From: Fontibacillus puldeungensis
GTDB lineage: Bacteria > Bacillota > Bacilli > Paenibacillales > Paenibacillaceae
Direction of reading: 5' to 3'
Assembly (NCBI RefSeq): GCF_042678945.1
Contig: NZ_JBHTLM010000004.1
Coordinates: 186,001-250,000 of the forward strand
DNA: 64,000 nt
Position numbers and translations under genes: made by a program. This document shows positions 33,223 through 42,138 of the stretch, piece after piece (positions within the stretch are counted from its first letter, which is position 1; the number at the start of each line of letters is the position of its first letter). The notes under the pieces were generated by a model, which searched no databases, was not told the DNA's origin, and saw only the letters and a program-made list of their open reading frames with translations.

Positions 33223-35073
33223 ATGAACCTGCGCATCAAACTGTTAACTGCTTTTCTTGGTCTCGTCATTATTCCTTTGTTTATACTTGGCATTATTACG
33301 TTTTTTGTGACGTTTCACTCGATTGAAACCAAGTACAGCGAGCAGGCGGAGTACTCGCTCAAAGCGATCAGCTACAGCATCAAGAACGTTTTTCATGAGA
33401 TGGACAACGTTACGGACAACGGCATTGCTAAAGGTGTGTTTCAAGCGGCACTCGTGGCGAAGGATCCGGATTCGCAGGATTTGACGGCGACGAGCCAACT
33501 TACGCTGAATGCCAACCAGAAGAACTTCCGCTCACTTTTATACAGTCATCCGGCGATCGATTATGCGTTTTTGTACAATATCCATGGCGGACGGGACTCC
33601 AATGTCATCGCGATCTTCAACAAGGAAAATTTTCAAACGCTTCCCTACGAGAAATTCAAAGAACATCCGTTATATCGTGAAGTGATGGCGTTGAACGGCA
33701 TGCCGAAGTGGATTGCTCCGCATGAATACCCGGAGTTAACCAGCTCGGAAAATGTGTTTACTCAAATTCGTCTGATTAAGAAATTAAGCAATTTAGAGCG
33801 TGTTGGCGTTCTGGTCGTTCAAATCAAAAATTGGGAGTTCGAAAAAATATTTCAAAACCTGAAGTTAGGCAGCAATATGAAGGATACAAGGTTTATGCTG
33901 GTGAATGATCAAGGCCTTATTTTGTACGACTACCAATCTAAACTGGATGGCCAGCCCATTGGAAACTATTTGAATAAGCGGCTATCATTTTCCGAGGGTT
34001 ATCAGAGCTTTAAAGGAAAGTTCAACGGAGAAGAGAGCGTCATTTCCATTTACAACCTTCAGGAATATCCTTGGAGTCTGGTTTCGGTCACCTCCTGGTC
34101 TTATTTGTCTCAGGAGGTAACGACCTTTGCCAAATGGTTCGTGGCCATTATTGGCGTATGCTTACTGACGGCGACGCTGTTTAATCTGTTATTCATGAAC
34201 CGCATTACCGGAACGATCGGTGTGATCGTCCGCTTTATGCGTAAGGTAGAGAGCGGGGACCTTAGCGCCAGAGTCGACGAGAAAGGACACGATGAGCTGC
34301 TTTTGCTGCAAAAGGGCTTCAATAGCCAGATGGACAAAATCAATGAACTGTTCGATCAGGTTAAGCGGGAGCAGCTGCAGAAAGCAAATGCCGAGCTGAG
34401 GGTGCTGCAAGCACAAATCAAACCTCATTTTCTGTTTAATACTCTAGAGTCGATCAATGTACTAGCCGTTCAGAACGAAGGACGAAAGGTGAGCGAAATG
34501 GTGCTTCGTCTGGCAAGTATATTGCGCATCAGCGTACAGGATAAGGAAGAGATTAGCCTGAGCATGGAAACCCAGCATTTACGCAGCTATTTAGAAATCC
34601 AAAAATTCAGGTTCGACGAGCTGTTTGATTATGACATTGACATTCCGGAGGAAATAATGCAATGTCTGCTGCCTAAGCTAACCCTTCAACCACTGGTGGA
34701 GAACTGCATCCAGCACGGCTTTGAGGGGATCTCGTACAAAGGAAAAATCACCATAATGGGAATAAGGGACAGAGACCGTATTTTGCTCCGAGTCGAGGAT
34801 AACGGCATAGGAATGACGAATGAGCAGCTCGCATACATCCAGTTTGCAGATCGGGACGATCCTGACTGTCAGTCGCTCGGAGCTTATCCGAACCATGAAC
34901 GCCGGGGACTTGGGCTGCGCAGCGTTTATGATCGGCTTAGAATCAAGTATGGGCCGAAATACGGATTGTTGATATGCTCGGCGCCTGGAGAAGGGACCTC
35001 GGTACAATGTGTAATTCCTATTTGTGGGGCGGGTGATAACCATGATATTAAAAGCTCTGCTGGTGGACGATGA
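33223..35073 (+). CDS. YesM-type sensor histidine kinase
   Basis: 616-residue membrane kinase. Helix 1 is near residues 8-30, followed by a large extracellular dCache-like sensor (about 31-295), helix 2 near 300-325, and a HAMP linker (NRITGTIGVIVRFMRKVESGDLSARV). The kinase domain has the phospho-acceptor in IKPHFLFNTLESINVLA, the N box LVENCIQHGFEG and the G box VEDNGIGM. Such kinases sense oligosaccharides and activate an adjacent YesN-type regulator. Its end overlaps the regulator start by 32 bases. Confidence 0.93.
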   Translation: MNLRIKLLTAFLGLVIIPLFILGIITFFVTFHSIETKYSEQAEYSLKAISYSIKNVFHEMDNVTDNGIAKGVFQAALVAKDPDSQDLTATSQLTLNANQKNFRSLLYSHPAIDYAFLYNIHGGRDSNVIAIFNKENFQTLPYEKFKEHPLYREVMALNGMPKWIAPHEYPELTSSENVFTQIRLIKKLSNLERVGVLVVQIKNWEFEKIFQNLKLGSNMKDTRFMLVNDQGLILYDYQSKLDGQPIGNYLNKRLSFSEGYQSFKGKFNGEESVISIYNLQEYPWSLVSVTSWSYLSQEVTTFAKWFVAIIGVCLLTATLFNLLFMNRITGTIGVIVRFMRKVESGDLSARVDEKGHDELLLLQKGFNSQMDKINELFDQVKREQLQKANAELRVLQAQIKPHFLFNTLESINVLAVQNEGRKVSEMVLRLASILRISVQDKEEISLSMETQHLRSYLEIQKFRFDELFDYDIDIPEEIMQCLLPKLTLQPLVENCIQHGFEGISYKGKITIMGIRDRDRILLRVEDNGIGMTNEQLAYIQFADRDDPDCQSLGAYPNHERRGLGLRSVYDRLRIKYGPKYGLLICSAPGEGTSVQCVIPICGAGDNHDIKSSAGGR

Positions 35074-36664
35074 AATCCACATTCTCAACAATTTAGCGAA
35101 AGTTCTCCCTTGGGGGGAATTGGGTTTTATGATTTCCGGCTTAGCCAAAAACGGCAAGGAGGCGCTCGAGCTCGCTGCTATGCACCATCCTGACTTGATC
35201 TTAAGCGACATTCGTATGCCAGTGATGGACGGAATTGCCCTGCTGCAAAAGGTTCGCGAACTCAATTTCCCTTGTGAATTTCTGCTGCTGACCGGATATC
35301 AGGAGTTCGAATATGCCAGAACGGCCATCCGCTATGGCGTTAAGGATTATATATGTAAGCCGATCAATTACGTAGAATTGGAGAACACGGTCAGGGAGAT
35401 GGCAAGGCAAATCGGCGAGAAGCGGAGGACGGAAAGCAAAACGCGCTGCCTGAGCCAGGCGGTACATTTGGCTAACGAGAACGTGCTGCTTCATACATTA
35501 CTGGGGCAGGAGACGGAAAGGGAAAGTCTTCTCTGGGCCGAAGAGGAAGGCATGGGGGAGGAACGACGATACAGTGTCATGCTTTTGGATCTGGATGGAT
35601 ATTCTTATCGCTCCATTACCTGGAATAGTCATGAGCGAAAAGCATGGAACCTTCATATTAAACGTACTCTTAAGGATGTATTCGGTGATATGATGGAGGG
35701 GTTAACCGTGCTGCAAATCCGGGAGGGCGAATGGTGCATCATATTTTCGGCTCCACCAACTGACCAACCGATTACAAAAGAACGGCTATTCCCGAAATAT
35801 GTACGGTTGCGGCAGATGCTGCTTCGGGAGGGTGATGGGGTTAGTGAACAGGTAGCGCTGCGAATTTGTCTGGATCAGCAGCCGCACGTGCTGCATGAGC
35901 TGGCAGCAGCCTACCATCACCAGCAGCAAATGTTAATCCTAGACCGTTCGGAGGAATGGTTTTTGAATGCAGAGACGAAGCCTGCCGGGGATTTCGGTCC
36001 CGATATGTATGCGGCAGATGCGCAGTGGCGCTGGATGGAGCAGCTCGGCAGCGCGCTTCGCGGCGGGAATCAAGAGTCCTTTGACCAGACGATTGGGGAA
36101 CTGAAATCCTATTTCGGCCATTTGGATGAGTCACAGGTTGGCGGAGCGGAGAAGCTTCTGCACTATTTGCTGATTCATATGCTGCGGGAAATGCGAGAGT
36201 TGCAAATGTTGTCTGTTGAACGTGAGAAGGCTATATGGCAGAGACTGCAGGGCTCGCTCAGCATGAAGGAACTGTTGTCGCTCATCGTCTCCTTGATGGG
36301 ACAATCGCGCAGCGGCTTCTCGTCCAAGAAATCTTCCGAGCTTTTGATGATCTCAGCTGGGGACTATATTCGAAACCATTTAGGGAACGACTTTGGTATC
36401 GAGGACATCGCTGATTATCTCGGAATCAGCAGCAGCTATTTCTGCCTGCTTTTCAAAAACCATTTTGGCGAAACGTTTGTGGAGTATTTAACACGGCAGC
36501 GGATGGAGATGGCAAAGTGCCTGCTGCGCAGCAGCGAGCGGTCGATCACCCAAATAGGCGCCGAAATCGGCTATCAGGAGCGGCGATATTTCACGAAGGT
36601 TTTTCAAAAATATACCGGGATGACCCCATCTGATTTCCGCCAGCGGGAATCCCATGTATCTTAA
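35042..36664 (+). CDS. YesN-type response regulator with AraC DNA-binding domain
   Basis: 540 residues. The receiver domain (about 1-120) has acidic VDDEIH, phospho-acceptor Asp in DLILSDIRMPVMDG, and Lys in DYICKPINY. A middle region of about 300 residues precedes the C-terminal AraC HTH pair (IEDIADYLGISSSYFCLLFKNHFG and ITQIGAEIGYQERRYFTKVFQKYTGMTPSDFR). ATG 35042 is preferred to a GTG at 35024 because the receiver begins there. It probably activates the transporter and nagZ genes. Confidence 0.92.
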   Translation: MILKALLVDDEIHILNNLAKVLPWGELGFMISGLAKNGKEALELAAMHHPDLILSDIRMPVMDGIALLQKVRELNFPCEFLLLTGYQEFEYARTAIRYGVKDYICKPINYVELENTVREMARQIGEKRRTESKTRCLSQAVHLANENVLLHTLLGQETERESLLWAEEEGMGEERRYSVMLLDLDGYSYRSITWNSHERKAWNLHIKRTLKDVFGDMMEGLTVLQIREGEWCIIFSAPPTDQPITKERLFPKYVRLRQMLLREGDGVSEQVALRICLDQQPHVLHELAAAYHHQQQMLILDRSEEWFLNAETKPAGDFGPDMYAADAQWRWMEQLGSALRGGNQESFDQTIGELKSYFGHLDESQVGGAEKLLHYLLIHMLREMRELQMLSVEREKAIWQRLQGSLSMKELLSLIVSLMGQSRSGFSSKKSSELLMISAGDYIRNHLGNDFGIEDIADYLGISSSYFCLLFKNHFGETFVEYLTRQRMEMAKCLLRSSERSITQIGAEIGYQERRYFTKVFQKYTGMTPSDFRQRESHVS

Positions 36665-36681
36665 ATAAGAAGGTGACGAGG

Positions 36682-38295
36682 TTGGACTTTCAAAAATTAT
36701 CCCTGAAGCAAAAAATCGGTCAGCTGTTTATTTGCGGGTTTGATAGCTTGACCCCAAACGAACATATCAAAACTCTGCTGCAGCAGTATCAAGTTGGCGG
36801 AGTGATTTATTTTCGGCGCAATATTGAGTCGGTGAAACAGCTCGCGGCGTTATCGCGAAGTCTGCAAAATCTGACCAGGGAAGTTTCGTCGATCCCGCTG
36901 TTTGTCTCCATTGATCAGGAGGGCGGAATGGTAGCAAGGCTCGATCATGAGGGAATGAGCCGCATTCCAGGTAATATGGCGCTTGGCGCTGCGAACGATC
37001 CGCAGCTGACTGCAGAGGTGGCCGCTCTTGCTGCGAAAGAGATGCGGGCCCTTGGCATCAATCTGAATTTTGCGCCTTGTGTCGATGTCAATAACAACCC
37101 CGCCAACCCGGTCATTGGCGTCCGTTCTTTCGGCGAGAACCCTGAGCATGTAGCGGTTCACGGAGCTGCAGCGATCAGGGGATACCAGGAGAACGGGGTC
37201 AGCGCAACAGCCAAGCATTTTCCCGGCCATGGGGATACTGCCGTAGACTCCCATCTAGGTCTGGCTGTTGTGCCCCATGATAAGGAGCGGCTGCATCAGG
37301 TGGAACTAGTACCATTCAAAGAAGCGATCGAAGCCGAGGTTGATGCGATAATGACCGCACATGTCATATTCCCGGCCTTTGAGCCCGATGAAATTCCGGC
37401 TACCCTTTCGCGGCGGGTATTGACCGATTTATTGCGCGAGGAATTAGGTTTTAACGGGCTGATTGTCACTGATTGTCTCGAAATGCAGGCGATAGCGAAT
37501 CACTACGGCGTAGCTGAGGGGGCCGTCCGGGCTATTGAAGCTGGGGCCGACCTCGTCCTCGTCAGTCATACACTGTCCGAACAAATCGCTGCGATCGAAC
37601 ATGTTTACGAGGCGATCCAAAGCGGCCGTTTATCCGAGGAACGAATCGACGCTTCCGTCCAGCGAATCCTTGCCTTGAAAGCCAAGCGCATCGGCAATAT
37701 GGCGGCTGTCCAAGCTCAGGAGCAAGACGTTTTACCAATTCCATTAACTCCTGAGTATGAAAGCGAAGCGCTTTTGCGCCGTGCGGCAGAGAGCAGCATT
37801 ACGCTTGTTCGGGACTCTGGGAATTTGCCGCTGGTGCAAGACAAACCTGTTCTTGTGATTTGGCCGGAGCTTCGCCACCGTACCGAGGTAGATGAGCCGT
37901 CGGTGCACCAGTACACGCTGGTTGATGCGCTGCGTCCTCTACATGCAGAAACTGTTCTGACTACGATCGGCACCCGCCCGTCCGAGTCGGAAGTAAGGGC
38001 AGTGCTCGAACAAAGCGCGGATTATGAGCAAATTGTTGTCATTACCTACACCGCAGAAGGGCAAATCCCGGAGGGGCAAAAAGCGCTGGTCAAGCAGCTG
38101 GCTCTGATTAGCGACAAGCGGCTCATCGTGGCATCCACAAGAAATCCATACGATATCAACGCTTTTCCGGAGGTTAACACATACCTGTGTTTATACGAAA
38201 ATCGCCAGTTTGCGCTGGAGGCTTTGGCCAAGGTGCTAGCCGGGAAATTGCAGCCGCAGGGAGTATCCCCGGTAAGCTTCGACTGCATGAATTAA
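36682..38295 (+). CDS. nagZ: beta-N-acetylhexosaminidase, GH3 (NagZ-like)
   Basis: 537-residue glycoside hydrolase family 3 enzyme that removes GlcNAc from muropeptides or chito-oligosaccharides. The catalytic His/Asp loop KHFPGHGDTAVDSHLGL (near residue 178) and the nucleophile Asp in LIVTDCLEMQAI are present. A C-terminal domain of about 190 residues is like that of B. subtilis NagZ/YbbD. No signal peptide, so it acts on imported sugars. The TTG at 36682 is preferred since GAAGGTG precedes it at the right distance; a GTG at 36673 has no SD. Confidence 0.88.
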   Translation: MDFQKLSLKQKIGQLFICGFDSLTPNEHIKTLLQQYQVGGVIYFRRNIESVKQLAALSRSLQNLTREVSSIPLFVSIDQEGGMVARLDHEGMSRIPGNMALGAANDPQLTAEVAALAAKEMRALGINLNFAPCVDVNNNPANPVIGVRSFGENPEHVAVHGAAAIRGYQENGVSATAKHFPGHGDTAVDSHLGLAVVPHDKERLHQVELVPFKEAIEAEVDAIMTAHVIFPAFEPDEIPATLSRRVLTDLLREELGFNGLIVTDCLEMQAIANHYGVAEGAVRAIEAGADLVLVSHTLSEQIAAIEHVYEAIQSGRLSEERIDASVQRILALKAKRIGNMAAVQAQEQDVLPIPLTPEYESEALLRRAAESSITLVRDSGNLPLVQDKPVLVIWPELRHRTEVDEPSVHQYTLVDALRPLHAETVLTTIGTRPSESEVRAVLEQSADYEQIVVITYTAEGQIPEGQKALVKQLALISDKRLIVASTRNPYDINAFPEVNTYLCLYENRQFALEALAKVLAGKLQPQGVSPVSFDCMN

Positions 38296-38332
38296 AGTCC
38301 TAATTAATATTAATCTTGTTGTGTCAGAAAAA

Positions 38333-38360
38333 CCGTCCGCAAATGGACGGCTTTTCCTTT
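38333..38360 (+). terminator. terminator of nagZ
   Basis: CCGTCC (38333-38338) with GGACGG (38345-38350), followed by a pyrimidine/T-rich stretch. Confidence 0.7.
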
Positions 38361-38549
38361 TTCTTTATTCAAGTGGAAAAAAGTTTTTATTGTGTAAACC
38401 TTGTTTTATCAGGCATTTGGGCGGCTTCAACCCGGTTTTTGAATCGTTCAATTTGGAAAAAGGAGCAACTTTTCATCTTTCTATGCGTTTAATAGAATGT
38501 GTGTTAATGAGAGAGTTGTACAAAATGGGAGAGTAAAAGGAGTTTAGGC

Positions 38550-40877
38550 ATGAAATTCAAAAGATTGTTAGTCACCACGGTTATTGCAGCATCGCAGGTA
38601 GCTTTGGTTATTCCGGCCAATGCCGCCGAACTGGTTCAGAATCAACCGATTGCCGCGGCGGTATCGGAGCAAACGACAGTACCAACATCGCCGTCCGTGA
38701 GTCAGAACGTTAATGACGGCAAAAATTTGGTTCAGCCTTCCGGTCAAACGTCCGGTACTTCCGGTACGGCCGTACCTCAGGGAACCGAGATTAAACCATC
38801 TGATAATCAACAGAGCACGAATAGCGGAGCGAATACAAACTCGGGAACAAATACAAATCCTACAACAACGGATGGAACGAATACCGGGACAAATTCCGGT
38901 ACTGACACAGGCAGCAGCACAGATACGGGCAATAATGGTTCAGCCGTTCCGGCTACTCAGCCGGCAACCCCGTCAACCGATCAAAGCGTTGAAGGCTCTG
39001 ATTCAGGTCAACTGATCCTGATGATGAACAGCAAGAAGATGTACCAAAACGGAAAGGAATACCTTGCCGGCTATCCGATGGAGGTCAAGAACGGAGTTTC
39101 GTATATTTCCATTCGCGCGATTGTGGAGCGGGCTGGATTCAAGTTTTCTTATGATAGCAAAACAAAAGAAACGATCATTAAGCGTGCAGCCGATGAACTT
39201 CGATTTAAAGTTAATACGAATTCGTATAAAGTGAACGGCGTCACGAAAGCGATGAAGGGCAAGTCCTACAACGTTAAGGGCAACTTCATGGTTCCACTGA
39301 CGGCAATAACCAATGCGCTAAGCATCACCTATAAGGTGGATTCCGTAGGCAAACGAGTGATTGTGAACCTGTCTACCCTCCCGGTTGCGTCGTTTACGAT
39401 CAGCAATAAGGAGATCATCGCTGGGGAAACCCAGGTTCAGTACGTCACCAGTTCAACGTCACCGATCGGTTTGCCAATCGTAAATGAAGAATGGACCGGC
39501 CGCCAGGATATGTTTGATACCCCGGGAACTTATCCAGTTACATACCGTGTACAGGATTCCAGCGGACAATGGAGCGAACCCTACACGTTGAACGTCACCG
39601 TAAACAAACCGCATACTCCTCCAGTAGCCGATTTTAAAACGGATAAAGACACGTATAAAATGGGTGAACTCATTACGTACACAGATTTAAGTACGGATGA
39701 AGTAGGTATTAAAGATCGTGTTTGGGAGAATAAGCAGCTTGCTTTCTTCACTCCAGGCACCATGACGATTCGGTTGAATGTAGTGAACGTGTTCGGCCTT
39801 TCTACCACGGTAGAGAAGACCATTACGATTACGAACGAAACGCTTTATACGCAGGATGAATTTAATAAAATCTTTGTCCCTGCGGGCGAAAAATATACCT
39901 TTGACGGTTCACAAGTTCCGACTTGGGATAAAGTTAGATATTCCTTTGTATCTGAGCCTGTGACATTGATCCGCAGCAACAGTCCGGAAACGGTCTACTC
40001 AGAGGGTGTGCTGTACCGCGAAAATGCGATCGGCAATACCCGGTTTATGATTCACCATGCTAACTCCACCGGTAAGTCGGTGAAGATGTATGTGATCGCT
40101 ACGAACGACAATTCGGAAACCGCTCGTTTGACACAAAGTAGTCTTGGCTTCGGCGGTCCTAGCACTTATGCTGCAGCCGCTGGTAAAGCGTCGGTATCAC
40201 GTTATTACGAATCATTGCAGCTCGGTAACAAATATAAGGATATGTGGATTGCTCCAGGAGAAAGCAAAATTATTTTGAACGACCTCAGTGCCTCCAGTAT
40301 GAAACAAGGGGATGTTATTTCCCTGCTTGCGGACTTATACAGTGATCATACTTTGCAATATAGCGTTATCATGCTCGGAAGTGAGAAGGATCCGTTTAAC
40401 TCTTTACCTTATCTAACAGCGCTTGAACCAGATATTCATAATCGCGGGACCTACATGGAAGCGAACCGCAACATCGAGTTCAACGATTTGATTGGCGAAA
40501 AACCGACTCGCCTATTAATCGGCGATAACTCCATTGATCCATACCTGATCGGTTCGGATGCACTAAAAAATGGAGAATACCGATTGAATGCAGGAAACTT
40601 CGGCGTGCTCTATCGCATCAAGCTATACCGTGTAGCACCTAATACATTGATCACATTTAACGGTCGTGGGGGCTATTATGCCGGAAGTATTATGGTGAAC
40701 GGCGATATTGTACAAATACCTAATTCGGGCGGTTTAAATACGCCGAGCGAAAATGTGGTGTTATTCCGGTCTGGTGACCGTGAGCAAACTGTGGAGTTTC
40801 TGTTTACAGCAGCGCCGGGCAGCAACTTGTCCGTCAATCTGTTGTTCCAGCAAATTCCTCCAAAGAAAAATCAGTAA
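38550..40877 (+). CDS. secreted stalk-domain (copper-amine-oxidase-N) protein, function unknown
   Basis: 775 residues. Signal peptide 1-26 (ending PANAA), then a low-complexity Thr/Ser/Asn/Gly region to about 150. A copper-amine-oxidase N-terminal type stalk domain follows (NSKKMYQNGKEYLAGYPMEV to VIVNLS; about 155-275). Two Ig/PKD-like modules (about 280-440) contain FDTPGTYPVTYRVQD and FFTPGTMTIRLNV. The last 330 residues are not recognised and have beta-rich character. No cell-wall anchor or SLH motif is seen. Such domains are common on Paenibacillus envelope proteins. It has its own transcript between two terminators. Confidence 0.7.
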   Translation: MKFKRLLVTTVIAASQVALVIPANAAELVQNQPIAAAVSEQTTVPTSPSVSQNVNDGKNLVQPSGQTSGTSGTAVPQGTEIKPSDNQQSTNSGANTNSGTNTNPTTTDGTNTGTNSGTDTGSSTDTGNNGSAVPATQPATPSTDQSVEGSDSGQLILMMNSKKMYQNGKEYLAGYPMEVKNGVSYISIRAIVERAGFKFSYDSKTKETIIKRAADELRFKVNTNSYKVNGVTKAMKGKSYNVKGNFMVPLTAITNALSITYKVDSVGKRVIVNLSTLPVASFTISNKEIIAGETQVQYVTSSTSPIGLPIVNEEWTGRQDMFDTPGTYPVTYRVQDSSGQWSEPYTLNVTVNKPHTPPVADFKTDKDTYKMGELITYTDLSTDEVGIKDRVWENKQLAFFTPGTMTIRLNVVNVFGLSTTVEKTITITNETLYTQDEFNKIFVPAGEKYTFDGSQVPTWDKVRYSFVSEPVTLIRSNSPETVYSEGVLYRENAIGNTRFMIHHANSTGKSVKMYVIATNDNSETARLTQSSLGFGGPSTYAAAAGKASVSRYYESLQLGNKYKDMWIAPGESKIILNDLSASSMKQGDVISLLADLYSDHTLQYSVIMLGSEKDPFNSLPYLTALEPDIHNRGTYMEANRNIEFNDLIGEKPTRLLIGDNSIDPYLIGSDALKNGEYRLNAGNFGVLYRIKLYRVAPNTLITFNGRGGYYAGSIMVNGDIVQIPNSGGLNTPSENVVLFRSGDREQTVEFLFTAAPGSNLSVNLLFQQIPPKKNQ

Positions 40878-40892
40878 GGTATCTTAAGTAAC

Positions 40893-40922
40893 AACAAGGC
40901 TGCCCGAGTGGCAGCCTTGTTT
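40893..40922 (+). terminator. terminator of the stalk-domain gene
   Basis: AACAAGGCTGCC (40893-40904) and GGCAGCCTTGTT (40910-40921) form a perfect 12-bp stem with a T-rich end. Confidence 0.85.
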
Positions 40923-41008
40923 GTGTACCCGGTCACATTGACGAGGTCCTGGATTTGGGGCATTATTAGGAGAGACGCATGGAGTGGTTTAGACGGGAGG
41001 AATGTCAC

Positions 41009-41467
41009 ATGCTGTCGACTAATGAGATCATTAAAGTGATGTCTAACCGTGGCCTGCGAATAACAGACCAGCGCAAAAGTTTAGCCAAGCTGTTCGCGGA
41101 GCGAGATGCTTTTTTAACCCCAAAAGACGTATATGAATATATGTGCAAAGAGTACAGCGGACTAAGCTTTGATACGGTTTATCGGAACCTGCGAGTTATG
41201 GAGGAGCTTGGCGTACTGGAGCAGGTTGTTTTTGAGGATGGGCTGAAGTTCAGAGTGAGCTGCAGCAGCGAAGGCGAGCACCATCATCATATGATTTGCC
41301 TGCAGTGCGAAAAAACGTATCCGATTCATTTTTGCCCCATGCCGCTGACCGATGCACCGGAGCAGTTCCAAGTGGTCAAACATAAATTTGAGGTTTTCGG
41401 GTATTGTAAAAACTGCCGACGGGATGGCGTTGGAAAGCCGCTCTCGGGCCAGAATGAGGTGTCCTGA
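41009..41467 (+). CDS. zur: zinc uptake repressor Zur (Fur family)
   Basis: 152-residue metalloregulator. The HTH domain has LRITDQRKSLAKLFAERDAFLTPKDVY and SFDTVYRNLRVMEELG. The metal part has EHHHHMICLQC, then IHFCPM, KHKFEVFGYCKNC, matching B. subtilis Zur block for block; the two CxxC pairs hold the structural zinc. ATG 41009 is chosen for CGGGAGG at 40994-41000. The zinc transporter genes at 44349 carry a Zur box, which supports Zur over PerR or Fur. Confidence 0.88.
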   Translation: MLSTNEIIKVMSNRGLRITDQRKSLAKLFAERDAFLTPKDVYEYMCKEYSGLSFDTVYRNLRVMEELGVLEQVVFEDGLKFRVSCSSEGEHHHHMICLQCEKTYPIHFCPMPLTDAPEQFQVVKHKFEVFGYCKNCRRDGVGKPLSGQNEVS

Positions 41468-41469
41468 TT

Positions 41470-41757
41470 ATGGGCGTAGTACGCAAAACGTTTCAGGCTC
41501 CGATACATGTATATCGTAAATTTATATCTCCGCTAAAGCCGCCGACCTGCCGTTTCTATCCGACCTGCTCCGCTTATGCGCTGGAGGCGATTGAAGTACA
41601 CGGTCCGCTTAAGGGCTCTTGGCTGGCGGCGAAACGTATCGTCAAATGTCACCCTTTTCATCCCGGTGGGATCGATCTTGTACCGCCGAAATCTGAGAAG
41701 AAGCATCGCGACAATCACAGGACACCGTCATTGGATGGCGGGCAAGCAAGAAAATAA
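41470..41757 (+). CDS. yidD: membrane protein insertion efficiency factor YidD
   Basis: 95-residue amphipathic protein with the conserved YRKFISPLKPPTCRFYPTCS, YALEAIEVHG and CHPFHPGGIDLVPP motifs. YidD helps YidC insert membrane proteins. The ATG is two bases after the zur stop, so the two are coupled. The last 20 residues are basic and variable. Confidence 0.93.
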   Translation: MGVVRKTFQAPIHVYRKFISPLKPPTCRFYPTCSAYALEAIEVHGPLKGSWLAAKRIVKCHPFHPGGIDLVPPKSEKKHRDNHRTPSLDGGQARK

Positions 41758-41839
41758 GGCTATACTTGCCGCTTTCGGCTTGACACTACTTTCGTCTTTT
41801 TTTAAGATAGAAGAAAGCTATATACTTCCAGTGAACGGA

Positions 41840-42075
41840 TAAGTACAAAGATTGGATTCAGCTGCAGAGAGCCGGGGAAGCTGCAAACCGGCCTGAGTCA
41901 CCTTTGGAAAATGGTCCGGGAGGAACTGCTCTCGAGCTTGCCATGCTGCGTTAGTGCGTATGCTTGAAGTAAGGGTGCGGCGTTTAGTCCGGCGTTAACG
42001 GAGGGTCGATTACGACTGGCAGAGTCCGCCGTCTGTGAAGACGCGGGGAATTTGGGTGGTATCACGTGAGTAAAT
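41840..42075 (+). promoter_or_regulatory. T-box leader of metG
   Basis: The T-box core GGGTGGTATCACG is at 42054-42066; the TGGT bulge would pair with an ACCA tRNA end whose discriminator is A, as in tRNA-Met. An ATG at 41911-41913, in the stem I region after GGAAA, is the likely specifier. The stretch between yidD and metG (380 bases) is occupied by this leader. Uncharged tRNA-Met should favour the antiterminator. Confidence 0.88.
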
Positions 42076-42105
42076 CTCTCGTCCCATTAGGGGCGGGAGT
42101 TTTTT
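42076..42105 (+). terminator. T-box-controlled terminator of metG
   Basis: CTCTCGTCCC (42076-42085) pairs with GGGGCGGGAG (42090-42099), followed by six T. The 5' arm lies just after the T-box sequence. Confidence 0.88.
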
Positions 42106-42138
42106 GTTTTTTTATTCGAAAAGGGAGATGAATTTTGT

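Noticed and set aside
38321..38536. 71-codon frame between nagZ and the stalk-domain gene
   Set aside because: It starts within the nagZ terminator, has no SD and no recognisable sequence.
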